A stretch of 64,000 nt of DNA from UBA5239 sp040394635. Its GTDB lineage: Bacteria > Verrucomicrobiota > Lentisphaeria > Victivallales > Victivallaceae. Made by a program: the position numbers and the translations under genes. The stretch covers positions 10,905 to 74,904 of the forward strand of contig JBEBRW010000022.1 in NCBI GenBank assembly GCA_040394635.1, read 5' to 3'. Below are positions 25,774 through 37,000 of the stretch, piece by piece. Within the stretch, counting starts at the first letter, position 1. Each line of letters starts with the position of its first letter. The notes beneath the pieces are model-generated. The model searched no databases. It was given only the letters and a program-made list of their open reading frames with translations, and was not told the origin of the DNA.

Positions 25774-26553
25774 ATGAAAAAACAACGTATTAAATCATTT
25801 ACGCTTATTGAGTTGCTGGTGGTGATTGCGATTATCGCCATTCTGGCGGCAATGCTGCTGCCGGCACTCAACAGCGCCCGCGAAAGGGCACGTACCACCA
25901 AGTGTCTCGGCAATCAGAAGCAGGTCGTTATGGGGATATCCATGTATGGACGTGATTATAACGATTGGTTCCGCTCCGGCGATTCCAGTGTGGCGGATGC
26001 CAGCCCCAGCGCCGTTGAGCCATTGGTATGGGCCTGGGGATGCGTTTTGGCGCGCCACGGCTACCTGCCGTATAATCCTGCCAATTACCGCAGCAATGTG
26101 ATGTTCTGTCCGGCAACCGAGGCCCTGCCGAATCCGACGCTCGGGCTCTGGAATACTTACGGTGCCTGGTTTGCCAATAAGAACGCCTCGAACAGTGATG
26201 AATCTCCCTATTCGGCGCTTTCCCTGAAGGACAGCCGTCTGTTGAAAGGCGGCGCATCCCGGATCTCGCTGATTGCCGACTGTATGGAAATCGGCAAAAA
26301 GCGGCCGACTTTCAAGATGACCCACGCAACGGTGGCGGATACCTCCACGATCTACACGCAGCACGGCAGCCGGGCCAATATCGGGTTTCTGGACGGTCAT
26401 GCCTCGGGCAATGACGAAGGGCAGATCATCGGAGAGGTTCGCGCCGCTAAAATCAGCCTTTCCACAGGATTAATTCAGAAGATCAGCAATATCGTGGTAA
26501 ATATCGGCGGCGCCCCCATTGACCGTCCAATCGTTCAAACCGGAGCGTTTTAA
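25774..26553 (+). CDS. Pseudopilin-like protein, prepilin-type N-terminal domain (cassette 5)
   Basis: 259 residues from ATG 25774: leader MKKQRIKS, prepilin signature FTLIELLVVIAIIAILAAML, ALNSARERARTTKCLGNQKQVVMGISMY. The C-terminal motif is intact: TQHGSRANIGFLDGHASGND. Oddly, an in-frame ATG at 25717 also has a good AAAGGAG site and would add 19 residues (MKKIALLHQQVPDYRKEQK). Short leaders are the rule among its relatives, so 25774, preceded by AAGGAG, is preferred. The GH18 gene starts 2 bases after the stop. Confidence 0.88.
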   Translation: MKKQRIKSFTLIELLVVIAIIAILAAMLLPALNSARERARTTKCLGNQKQVVMGISMYGRDYNDWFRSGDSSVADASPSAVEPLVWAWGCVLARHGYLPYNPANYRSNVMFCPATEALPNPTLGLWNTYGAWFANKNASNSDESPYSALSLKDSRLLKGGASRISLIADCMEIGKKRPTFKMTHATVADTSTIYTQHGSRANIGFLDGHASGNDEGQIIGEVRAAKISLSTGLIQKISNIVVNIGGAPIDRPIVQTGAF

Positions 26554-26555
26554 TC

Positions 26556-27617
26556 ATGATCATTCGCTTTTCAGCTTTGCTTGCAGTGCTTGTTGTTCTC
26601 GGTGCAAAAGTCTGTGCGTTCTCCGTCGGCGGATACTATCCCTCGCATGGGGGTGCGCTCCGGCAGTTGCCGGTCGATAAAATCGATTTCCAGCTGTATG
26701 ACGTCGTTTACCAGGCCTTTCTGCGGTTTGGCAGCGACGGCTCGCTGAAGCCCGATCCGCTGCTGGATTCCAAAGCATTGCTGGCAGCGGCCCGCGCGGC
26801 TGGTAATACCACTGTCATGATCAGTGTCGGTGGCGGCCGGCTCGCCAATATGGCGGATATCTGCACCACGCCGGAGCTGACAGCAGAGCTGGCGAAGAAG
26901 ATCGTCGGCTTTGCCGTTGAACATGGTTACGACGGGGTTGACCTGGACTGGGAAGGCGAGATGAACGCCGAGAACGGCCAGCGTTGCTCCATGATGATCC
27001 GCGAACTCCGCCGTCAGCTGGATGAGGTTGCTCCTGTTGTTGGGCGGAAGCTGCATTTCAGCATAACGGTGATGGCTGCGGAGTGGTATCTGCGCCATAT
27101 TGACCCTGCCGTGTTGGCGCTGGGTGACTGGATCAACCTGATGTCTTACGATATGAACTACCAGATTGCCGCCTATCACGCTCCGCTGCAGGCCGAAACC
27201 GGGCTCAGCATCGAAAAGATCCTGAACTACCTGACTGCGACCTTCAACATCACCCGGGACCGGATCAATGTCGGGCTGCCGTTCTACGGTTTCCTGTACG
27301 AAAACCTGAAACTGGGCGAGAAAATCAAGAACGGCAATCCCGACTCCAAACGGACCATGCTGACCTGGGTAGGGCTTCAGGAAAGGGGGCGGGATTTCAC
27401 CCGTACTTTCGATCCGCTGACCCGCGGCGTGACTCTGAGCTCGAATCAATCAAACACTTACATCCTCTACGACGATGCGGAGAGCATTGCCGCCAAAGTG
27501 AAATGGGTGAAGGAACAGGGGTACCGCGGGGTATTCGTCTGGTCCATCAATCAGGACCGTCTGGCGGATGGAAATGCCCCCCTGACCGCTGCCCTGAAAG
27601 ACGCCGCCGGCAAATAA
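26556..27617 (+). CDS. Secreted GH18-family glycosidase (chitinase-like)
   Basis: 353 residues with a hydrophobic leader (IIRFSALLAVLVVLGAKVCAF). The GH18 barrel is clear: FSVGGYYPSH at strand 1, TTVMISVGGG for the SxGG motif, YDGVDLDWEGE for DGxDxDxE with the catalytic Glu, and INLMSYDMNY for strand 6, then GVFVWSINQD at strand 8. It should cleave beta-1,4-N-acetylglucosamine chains such as chitin, or act as an endo-N-acetylglucosaminidase on glycoproteins, outside the cytoplasm. The best-defined enzyme in the six cassettes. Last gene of the GntR-pilin-GH18 operon; its stop codon lies inside its own terminator. Confidence 0.92.
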   Translation: MIIRFSALLAVLVVLGAKVCAFSVGGYYPSHGGALRQLPVDKIDFQLYDVVYQAFLRFGSDGSLKPDPLLDSKALLAAARAAGNTTVMISVGGGRLANMADICTTPELTAELAKKIVGFAVEHGYDGVDLDWEGEMNAENGQRCSMMIRELRRQLDEVAPVVGRKLHFSITVMAAEWYLRHIDPAVLALGDWINLMSYDMNYQIAAYHAPLQAETGLSIEKILNYLTATFNITRDRINVGLPFYGFLYENLKLGEKIKNGNPDSKRTMLTWVGLQERGRDFTRTFDPLTRGVTLSSNQSNTYILYDDAESIAAKVKWVKEQGYRGVFVWSINQDRLADGNAPLTAALKDAAGK

Positions 27618-27632
27618 GCCTGGCGGCGTTTT
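27601..27632 (+). terminator. Terminator overlapping the end of the GH18 gene
   Basis: ACGCCGCC (27601-27608) pairs with GGCGGCGT (27622-27629), with TTTTC after it. The left arm lies in the final codons and the stop is in the loop. Confidence 0.75.
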
Positions 27633-27701
27633 CATTCATGATGCATGCTATCTTCAATAATAATGAATGATTATTTTATATTTTTGAGTTCAATTTTTAT
27701 G

Positions 27702-27717
27702 CTGTAATCGATTACAG
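27702..27717. promoter_or_regulatory. Palindromic operator candidate upstream of the giant gene
   Basis: CTGTAATCGATTACAG is a perfect 16-bp palindrome sharing the 12-bp core GTAATCGATTAC with the operator at 24332-24351. It lies in the 394-base gap between the GH18 gene and the giant gene, about 300 bases before the latter. No strong promoter boxes adjoin it directly. Confidence 0.6.
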
Positions 27718-27889
27718 TGTAATATGAGTAATGATAATCGGCAGATGGATGTAAAAAAGCCGGAAAAAGTCGTTTTTGAGCTCAAAATGATGCATCTAGC
27801 GATAGTTCCTGAAACCTGCGCCCGCTCGACGCATATATACGCGCCCTCGGCGGGGGCTCGAAAAAAAGCGGAAAAAAATGATTCCGGGT

Positions 27890-27918
27890 TTGTAATTGGT
27901 TTCGATTAATATTATAAT
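27890..27918 (+). promoter_or_regulatory. Probable promoter of the giant surface-protein gene
   Basis: TTGTAA (27890-27895), 17 bases, TATAAT (27913-27918). A second TATAAT at 27925-27930 has no good -35. The inferred start near 27925 leaves an ~85-base leader. Confidence 0.6.
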
Positions 27919-27949
27919 TGTTTCTATAATTGAGAATAAATCGGAATTC

Positions 27950-27988
27950 CGACTCGAAAAGCTGAGCAGTTTTTGAGTCGTTTTTTTT
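27950..27988 (+). terminator. Terminator-like hairpin in the leader of the giant gene (possible attenuator)
   Basis: CGACTCGAAAA (27950-27960) pairs fully with TTTTTGAGTCG (27970-27980), one pair being G-U, around GCTGAGCAG, and eight T follow (27981-27988). AAGGAG (27999-28004) and ATG 28011 come directly after. Because the GH18 gene already has its own terminator, this one sits between promoter and gene. Confidence 0.7.
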
Positions 27989-28010
27989 GTAAAAAAGCAA
28001 GGAGCTTACC

Positions 28011-31000
28011 ATGAGCAGAAAGAAAAAGATCGCGGAACAGAGTGTGGAAAACAGCGAGTTGACCGCTGTATCAATGTTCCAGTTGGAAGAACGTGTGCTG
28101 TTTGACGGCGCCGCAGTAGCGGATATCGTCGCGGCGGAACAGCAGGCTCAGGCGGAAATCGAAGCCCAGCACGAGGCTGACGCCCAGGAAAATGGCGTAA
28201 ATCAGGAAAACAGCGGAGCCGGTCCTGTAGATGACGGCCCCGGAAGTTTGTCCGATTACCTGGAAGTAGCATCTTCCGGCAACATCGCCATCCAGACGGC
28301 TCTGGAAGCTTCCACTCAGATCAAAGTACTTTTTGTGGCGGACGTCGACCGGGCGGAAGCCCTGGCCAGCTCAGCCGAAGAATATAATATTATAATATCT
28401 TTTGACCCCAGCTCGACGACTTCTGCTCAGTTGCTCGATGCTCTGAATTCTGCTCTCGAAGGCGGCAAAGCTGACGCCATCGGTTTCATGGTCGACCCCG
28501 CCACACAGGGCGCCATGGAAGCTTTCAGCTCCGAAGCTGGTACCGAATTCTGGGACGGCGTCAACAATGCGCTCAATGCTCAGGGCTCCATCGATCTTTT
28601 CGGCGATGCCGACGACACCTATGTCGCTGAAAATATTTCTGCTTCCTACGACCGCAATGTCACCGTCAACACCATGGACAACTCCGGCAACTGGGATCAG
28701 GTGCAGAGCTTCGAAAGCGACAGCGCCGGCCTCGAAGACAACGTCAATCTCGACGATTCTCTGTTCGAAGATGATTTCCTGAGCTCGCTGGACCTGCTCA
28801 CCGACAATCCGGCCGAAAGCCGCGAAGTGGCCTTCATTTCGCGCGACACCAACAACATCGAAGACATCCTGAACGGCCTCGGCGAAGACGTCGATATCGT
28901 GATTCTCGACCCCTCCCAGGATGCCATCCAGCAGATTACCGATTACCTGAACGACACGACCGATGTCCAGTATGACACGCTCCATTTCTTCGCTCCGGGT
29001 TCGACGGATGCGTTCAATTTCAACGGCGAAAATATTTCCGCCGCCGACCTGGCCGATTTCAGCAATGAACTCGTCTCCTGGCGCAATACCCTGACCGACC
29101 ACGCCACTATTAATATATATGGTGGCGACATGGCCGCTACCGAAGGCGGACGCGATTTCCTCGACCACCTGATGGCCGCCACCGGCGCCGAGATCGAAGT
29201 TTCCAACGCGTTTGCCGGGCTCGACATGGCGTTCATGCCCGATTACGACCTGGGCAATGTGAACGATTCCGCCGCCGAAGTGCTCGACTATGCCTATAAC
29301 ATTCAGCGCGGCCCCAATACGTATTACGTGGTCAACAACGCCGACTCCGGCGAAGGTTCGCTGCGCTGGGCGCTCGAACAGGCCAACCTGAGCGAAGGCC
29401 TCGACTACATCGAATTCCAGCTGGAAGACGGCTCGGTCATCGACATCAACAGCTCCTCCTTATATATAACGGATAGCGTTATCATCAATTCGTCCAGTAT
29501 GAATATCACGATCAACGGTTCGGCCATGTCCGATTCGCTGTTTGTGATCAACGACAACGACGCCACCACCCAGATCACTGTGGAAATGAACGGCCTGAAT
29601 ATGTATGGCGCCTCGGGCGCGGGCGTGGAAAGTACTTTGGGCGGCGCGATTCAGAACCACGAAGCGTTGACCCTGAACGGGGTCGTGATCCAGAATTCCG
29701 AAGCCCAGCAGGGCGGTGCGATCTGGAACGACGTGAACGCGAAGCTGGTTATCGAATCGAGCAAATTCATGGGCAACGCGGCCCTTGAGGGCGGAGCCAT
29801 CTACAACAACGGCGGCGAAGTCTATATCAACAATTCTTTCTTCTCGAACAACACGGCGCTGAACGGCGCCGCGATTGCTTCTGTGAATACCGCTGAAGTC
29901 AAAGCCAACCTCGAAATCCACGATTCGATTTTCGACGGTAACTTCAATTTATCCTCGACCGGTACGACCATCTATTCCGAAGGCATCTCGCTGATGACCG
30001 GCATCGAGAACATCAACGAAATCGCTCCGCTCGAGCTTGCCGACGGTAAAAACGTCGTCTTCATCAACTCCTCCGTCTTCGGCAAAGACACCTTGATCGA
30101 CCAGCTCGGCGACAACGCCGAAGTCGTCATCCTCGAAGAAGGCGACGCCCTCTCGCAGATCAACGCCTACCTGAAAGGTAAAACCGGCTACTCGGCAATC
30201 CACATCATTTCCCACGGTAACGAGGGTTACTTCCAGTTGGGCGATTACAATATCGACCAGGAATTCGTTGAAACCTACGCCGATTCATTTGCCGGCTGGG
30301 GTGATGCGCTGATTTCCGGCGGCGACATTTTGCTTTACGGTTGCAGTACCGCCGGTAATGACGCCGGTAAGGCCCTGATTCAGTCCCTGGCAGCCATTAC
30401 CGGCTGCGACGTGGCCGCATCCACCAACGTCACTGGCGGTAGCGGTGACTGGGTGCTTGAGTATGCCATTGGTGCCATTACCGCAGGTTCACTCGGTATT
30501 GTCGACTACAATTACAGCTTGACCAACTACACGGTGAACAGCGCACGCGACGTTGACCCCTCCAGCGTTGGTGCCGGTGAAATTACTCTTCGCTGGGCAT
30601 TGGCCCAGATCAATAATGCCGGCGGCACAGCCGGCCATAGCATTACTTTCAATTACGCGGCCATGGGCACCAATGTGATCATGCTGGATCCCACCCTCGG
30701 CGCATTGACCATCAATCCCGGCGCGGCCAGCGAAGTGACGATTTCCATCAACGGCCACCTGAAGGCCCCTGTCCAGTATGTGCCGAATGACGATCCTACC
30801 AAGGTTGTTAATCCGGTAAATCCCGTCAACTTGATTATTGACGGTGGTGCCATTAATGGCGTTGGTGGTACCCGGGTATTCGATATCAATAACGTTAAGT
30901 GGGTCGAGATGAAAAACCTCACGATCCAGAACGGTAATTCTAATGTTTCTACACAGGCTGACAAGACTGGCGGCGGTATGTTCATCGGGGACAATGCGGA

Positions 31001-34000
31001 GGTAAGGCTTAAGGGCGCAGTCTATTTTATTAACAATAAGGCGGTATCGGGCGGCGCCATTTATAACAAAGGTAGACTGATCCTTGAATCGCATAATGGC
31101 AGCGATGACAGTAGCCTCGAATCCGGTATCACTTATTTCAACCATTTTCAAGGTAATAGTTCGACATTGTCAGGTGGTGCGATATTTAATGAAGGCTCTC
31201 TGTCGATCACCCATACCGACTTCAATTCCAATACCGCAGGTGTTTCGGGCGGCGCGATTTATTCGCAAAAGGAGATTGAGGTCACTGAATCGTTATTCGG
31301 GATTACGTACACCCCTGACCCTGTGCTCGTAAGTGGTGGCAATACCGCGGGGCAGCATGGTGGTGCGATTGCAATCATGGGTGGTGGTAATTCCACGTTT
31401 ACCAATGTCACTTTCCTGAATAATAAAGCAACGGGCAATGGCGGTGCCGTTTATGCCACCAATACCGGGGACTTGAACTTTGTCGGAACAACTTATTACA
31501 AGAGTTATTATCTGGATTATGCGAGCCGGAAGGCATATGGATATACTCCTGTAGATATATTTTATAACGATTTGGATGCGAATACGGCAAGCCAGGGTGG
31601 TGCAATTTACATGACCAGTTCCGGTTCTCTGAGTATTTCCACTTATCATGATTTCGACAGTAACTCAGCGACGGGTAGTGGCGGGATTGCGGCCGGCGGT
31701 GCGATTTATTTTGCCAGCAGCCCGAGCGGCACCAGCAACCTGACAATTTCATCCGGCGCATCTTTCGATAATAATAGCGCCTACATTGCAAACGGTACGG
31801 CCATGGGCGGCGCGGTCTATTTTGATGGGAGCAGCCGCGGCACTATTAACATAGGTGGTAGTTTTGACAGCAATACTGCTCAGGTAGGGACATCGCTTGC
31901 GACAAATAATGCATTAGGCGGTGCGGTTTATGTGAAAAATGCTTCTTCTTTTAATTCGAGCGCCAGTTTCGAGTCCAATAATGCAATTGCCATAAGCGGT
32001 AATGTTATCAGCGCGACAATCGATACCAAGGGCGGAGCCGTTTATATTATTTCCGAGGGTATCCTGAAGACTTCGGTCAATCTATCCGCCGGCTCTTATG
32101 TAATGAATACGGCTAATTATGGTGGAGCCGTGTATTCGGAAGGAGCCGGGAATATACAGATCACCGGAGTTGTCTTTGCGGCAAACAGCATGAATTTGAA
32201 CTCCGCTACTCCCAAGGCGAATCTGCATGGGAAAGGCGGTGCCCTGTATCTGCTCAATAATGGTAATGTGACCATGGGCGCAGTTGCTGCAATCGCAAAC
32301 TTCACTGCAGGAGTCGCTGGAGCAGGGGGGCTGGAAGGTGAGGGCGGTGGTTTCCTGTATATCAAAAATACTACCGGTGAAGAGAGAAGCCTGACAATAA
32401 CCAACTCGATCATTAATAACAATTTCCTGCTCACCGGGAAAGTAAATGGTGCCGATGTCGGTGGTAATGAAGCACGAAATGGAAGTGCCATTTTCGCGGA
32501 TGGCTTGAATGTTATATTAGCCAACTCCAGTTTCAGTGAAAATACCTTTTCCACGCTTGCCGCGAATTATTTGACCTACAAGATTTCCGCCTTGATATTC
32601 AATATGCAAGCCGGTTCCGGGTTGTATTTTATCAATAGCAACCTGATTATCAACTCCAGTAGTTTCGATAAGAATGACGGCAGTGGAGCCCCGAGCTATT
32701 TCAGCTCTACCACCAATCTGCATACGATCAGAATGGATGGTTCGAGCTCATATACTTTTAATGCTTACAATTCGCTTTTTAACGATAAGCAGCAATTTAA
32801 GTTTAACAGCGGCACGAGTAATATTACGACAAGTGTGCTGAAAAATAACGTATTCACTTATTATTATACCTATAACAATACTCTTTCCGGATTTGCCAAT
32901 TTAACCGGAACGGGTACGATTTACGCTTATCGTCCGGATGGCTCAACTTATGCGATTGCCAATACTCTGGATGGCAATGCTAATATCATCGGCTCTACTG
33001 TCAATTCAAATGATCTGGTACAGAATCTATTTGTTCGATCTGTGAATATCGATATCATGAGTCTTGTGAGCGGCGGCCTTGCCCGGAATGCTACGACTAT
33101 CGCAAAATACTCAATTGCACTTGACAGTCATAACAGCATTGCATATCGTTATGGCTTATTGGGAGCGGACCCCCTGAACCCGACTGAAATTGTTGAGGTC
33201 CGCGCCGGTGATGTGAATTATGCTCTTAACCTGGCACTGGATGTGCACGGCAACGTCCGTACCGGTTTGCAGATTGTTACTGATAGCACCGATAATGCGG
33301 TTTATTACGGGTATTATATCCCGAATGGCAGCAGTTATAAACTTGTCGTACTAAATGAAGCGGGTCAGCCCGTTTCCGGTAAGGATGACCTTTTCAAGGC
33401 GGCCAGTATGTCGATCGGTGCGTATGAGCCGAATTTCTATATGACGGTTACTTCTACGGACGGCGGCGGCAATACTTCCAGCATGAGTATTATCGATGCG
33501 TTGTCGCAAGGCGTGACGTTGCGCGAAGCTATTCTCTGGATCGATGATTTTGATTACACGGCTTATGAAAGTTATGCAAACAATGCTTATCAGCGGAACG
33601 GTTTTGACGAAAAGCGTTTCGTGGGTTTCGCCAAATCCCTGCAGGGAAAGACAATTACCCTGAGCAACCAGATTGAGATCAGCAAAAACGTTATCATCGG
33701 CTCGATCAAGGGCTTTGCCATGGATTACCTCTATTATGGCGTTAATGAAGCTGACCGGGTTTATTTCGGCAACGATATGTCGGCGGTGCAGCAGGGCACG
33801 GCGGAACGGGTCAAGGTCAGCGGCAATGACACCCACCGGATATTCTATATTGCTTCCGGCAGCAATGTCGCCATCAACAATCTGACCCTGACCAACGGCA
33901 ATGCGAATTATCCCTATGCTGTAAGTGGAACTCGCGGGGATGGCGGTGCCATTTACAATGCGGGGAACCTGCAGACTTACAATGTGGAAATCCTCAATTC

Positions 34001-37000
34001 AACGGCAACAGGTACTTACACTTATAGTGCTTATGGCCGCGGCGGCGGTATTTACAATGCGGCCGGGGCAACGCTGGAGCTGTATGATACCACCATCAGC
34101 AACAACTCAGCATTGTTGATCAATTACAAGGATGACAAAGTATCTCATCTGACGACAGACGCGCAGGCATTGGGCGGCGGTATTTACAATGCCGGTACCC
34201 TGCTGCTGGTCCGTTCCAATGTCAGTTACAATAAGGTTGGGATTCAGAGCGGTTCCGGGCAGTGGATTGCAACAGACAGCGCCATGCATGGCGCCGGTAT
34301 TTACCAGGCGGGCGGATCACTGGTAATCGCCAACAGCACCATTGCGGCAAACAGAATTGATACCGGCAACTACCGGACGGTGGCCAATAAAAAAGTCTGG
34401 GCATTTGGTACCGGTTCCGCGCTTTATGCCGTGAATGGCACCATCAATATCTATAGTTCCACGATCACCCAAAACCAGACCGTAGTGGATGATAACACAT
34501 TTGCTGATGTGTATAAAGTCCTCGACTATAAAGCTACAGCTGACGGCTTACCTCCATTTCAGGGATATTATTTAGTTGATCCTGTCACCAACGAAGAGCG
34601 GTTTGTCAGCTTTGTCGATGATCTCAGAACTCCGACTGCGCCGCCGGCATCACCGCCGTATACGCCCGCGCCGCCGACCGATTACATTAACCAGACACGG
34701 GCGGAGCAGGAACAGCGGTTGGCGTGGGCACAGGACCTTTATGCCGCGGTTGTCATCAACAATAGTGCTGCGAAGCTTGTAATCAGCAATAGTGTTGTCG
34801 CCAACAATTTCCTCAATACTGTCACCGGATCGACTACGGTCCTGCGCGATGTTTACACCGCCGCCGGTACGAATGGGGCGCCGGCTCCTGCCAGTGCCAC
34901 TTATCAGAATGGTTATAATGCCATCGGTTATTACAATACAAGTTTGCCGGATGCCGTTCCCACTGATAAAAATGCGCCGAACGCTATCGACCCCGGTATT
35001 AAATTCGGTGATTATAACGGTAATATTCTGGGGATTAACGGTTCAATCGCGGAATTGAATTTGAGCACGGATATGGGGTTCTTCGGCGGTATGACCAAGT
35101 CTTATCGCGTGCTGGACGGCAGCAAACTGATCGAGAAGGGATTTGATCTCGGCAGTGTAATTACAAATGCGAAGTATGGTTTGGATGTGGACCAGCGGCA
35201 TAATACCCGTGTCGGCAGTATTTATTCGGTTAACAATATTGGTGCGTATGCCATGCTGACCGAGGATGTCACGGTCAATTCCGACCAGGATTCCCTGGTT
35301 CTCAATGACGGCTGGAACTTCGACGGAAATCAAGGTGGCTGGACCAGCGATACGACCACCGTACGTGAAGCGTTCTTCTGGGCTGATGCCGGGACTTCCA
35401 TTGAGGTTAAGCCGAACGAAGAAGTCTGGCTGAATTACGGTGTGGTAAAATATGCCTATGAACAGGGCCAGGATTCCACGATTTATATTCGTACTTCGGT
35501 TACCTTCAGCGGTTTCTTTACCCTTCTCAGCACTGGTGAACAGGGAATCATGACCCTGGATGCCCAGGGGAAGTCGCGGGTGTTCTACATTGACAACCGG
35601 GTCAGCCAAGGGGCTTCCGCCAGGGCTAGGGTTGCGATTTCCAACCTGAATATGACCAACGGTTCCGGAGGTACGCAGTCGGGCGGAGCGATTTACTCGG
35701 CCGAGCATTTGGATCTGAATACGATCACGGTCACCAACAGCAAGGCCGACAAGCGCGGCGGCGGTATCTACATGGAAGGCGGCAACCTGACCATTAATTA
35801 TAATACGACCGGTGATGCCAAAGACATTCTCCAGATGAACAAATTCTCCGGTAATAAAGCCGGTACTACCGGGGGCGCAATCGACACCACCGGGGGCGGT
35901 ACCCTGGCTATGATCGACAATACCGAATTTTCCGGAAACAGCGCGGGAACCAACGGCGGTGCGCTGTATCTGGTGGGTATCAGCGACACGGTAGAGATTA
36001 AAGATTCCTCGTTCTCGGGGAACAAGGCCGGGCTCAACGGCGGTTCGATCTATGCGGACACCGTTGGTTCGCTGAAAATCAATTACAGCAGTATTGCCAA
36101 CAGCAATGCCGTTTCGAGCGGCGGCGGTTTGTACCTGCTGGGAACTCCGCTTTCCATGATAAACAGCACCATCAGCAACAACGTTGCCGGTCCCACCCAG
36201 ACATCCGAGTCTGGCGCGGGTTTGGGCGGCGGTATCTATACCAATGGCAATCTGACTTTTGAGTTTGTCACATTGGCCAACAATGCGGCGGTGACCAGCG
36301 GCGGCGGTATCTACCAGACCGGCGGTATCTTGAAAGCTGATTACAGTATCATTGCCCAGAACTGGCGTGGAAAGGATTCAACCCCGCTGGTTACCAATCC
36401 GACGGCTAAGCCCATAATGGATGACTATGTCGGAAGCGGAACCAGCAGTGTGAACTTGAAGTATAGCGTATTCGGCGAATTCGGCACAGCTTCGACTGCG
36501 GGGCAGGGGAATATCGGGGTCGTTCTGTATCAGGATGCGTCCAATAATTGGGTTGTTGGAAAATCATCAGCAACTGATCTGCTTGACCTGGCTTATACTG
36601 CGGACTTTAACGGCGGTAATACTTTGACCGTAAAGGTTGGCAATAAGACCTTTTTGGATGATGATACTTTCGCGCCCATCCCTCCGCCGACTCAGCCGGA
36701 CGACCAGAGGCATGTGTCCAGAACGGACCTGCTTCCGCCTGTTACCGGGGTAGTTCCGCCAATTACGATCGGTGCATATCAGCGTCGCGAAATTGTATAT
36801 TATTTCGTGGCAAATGATCCTGAAGCTGATGGTATTACTTATCTGGCGACGAACACAGCGAACTGGTGTACGGTTGAAAGTGGGATCGGTGGAAGCTGGT
36901 TGAGCGACGACCCATTATTTACCTTTAAAAGCCCAGCTTATGCTGACTACCGTTTCATCATCGGTGATACCAGGAATGTAACGGCAACCGTAGATACCAG

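Noticed and set aside
27724..27909. 61-codon frame in the gap before the giant gene
   Set aside because: No ribosome-binding site, odd composition, and it overlaps the promoter at 27890; possible but unsupported.
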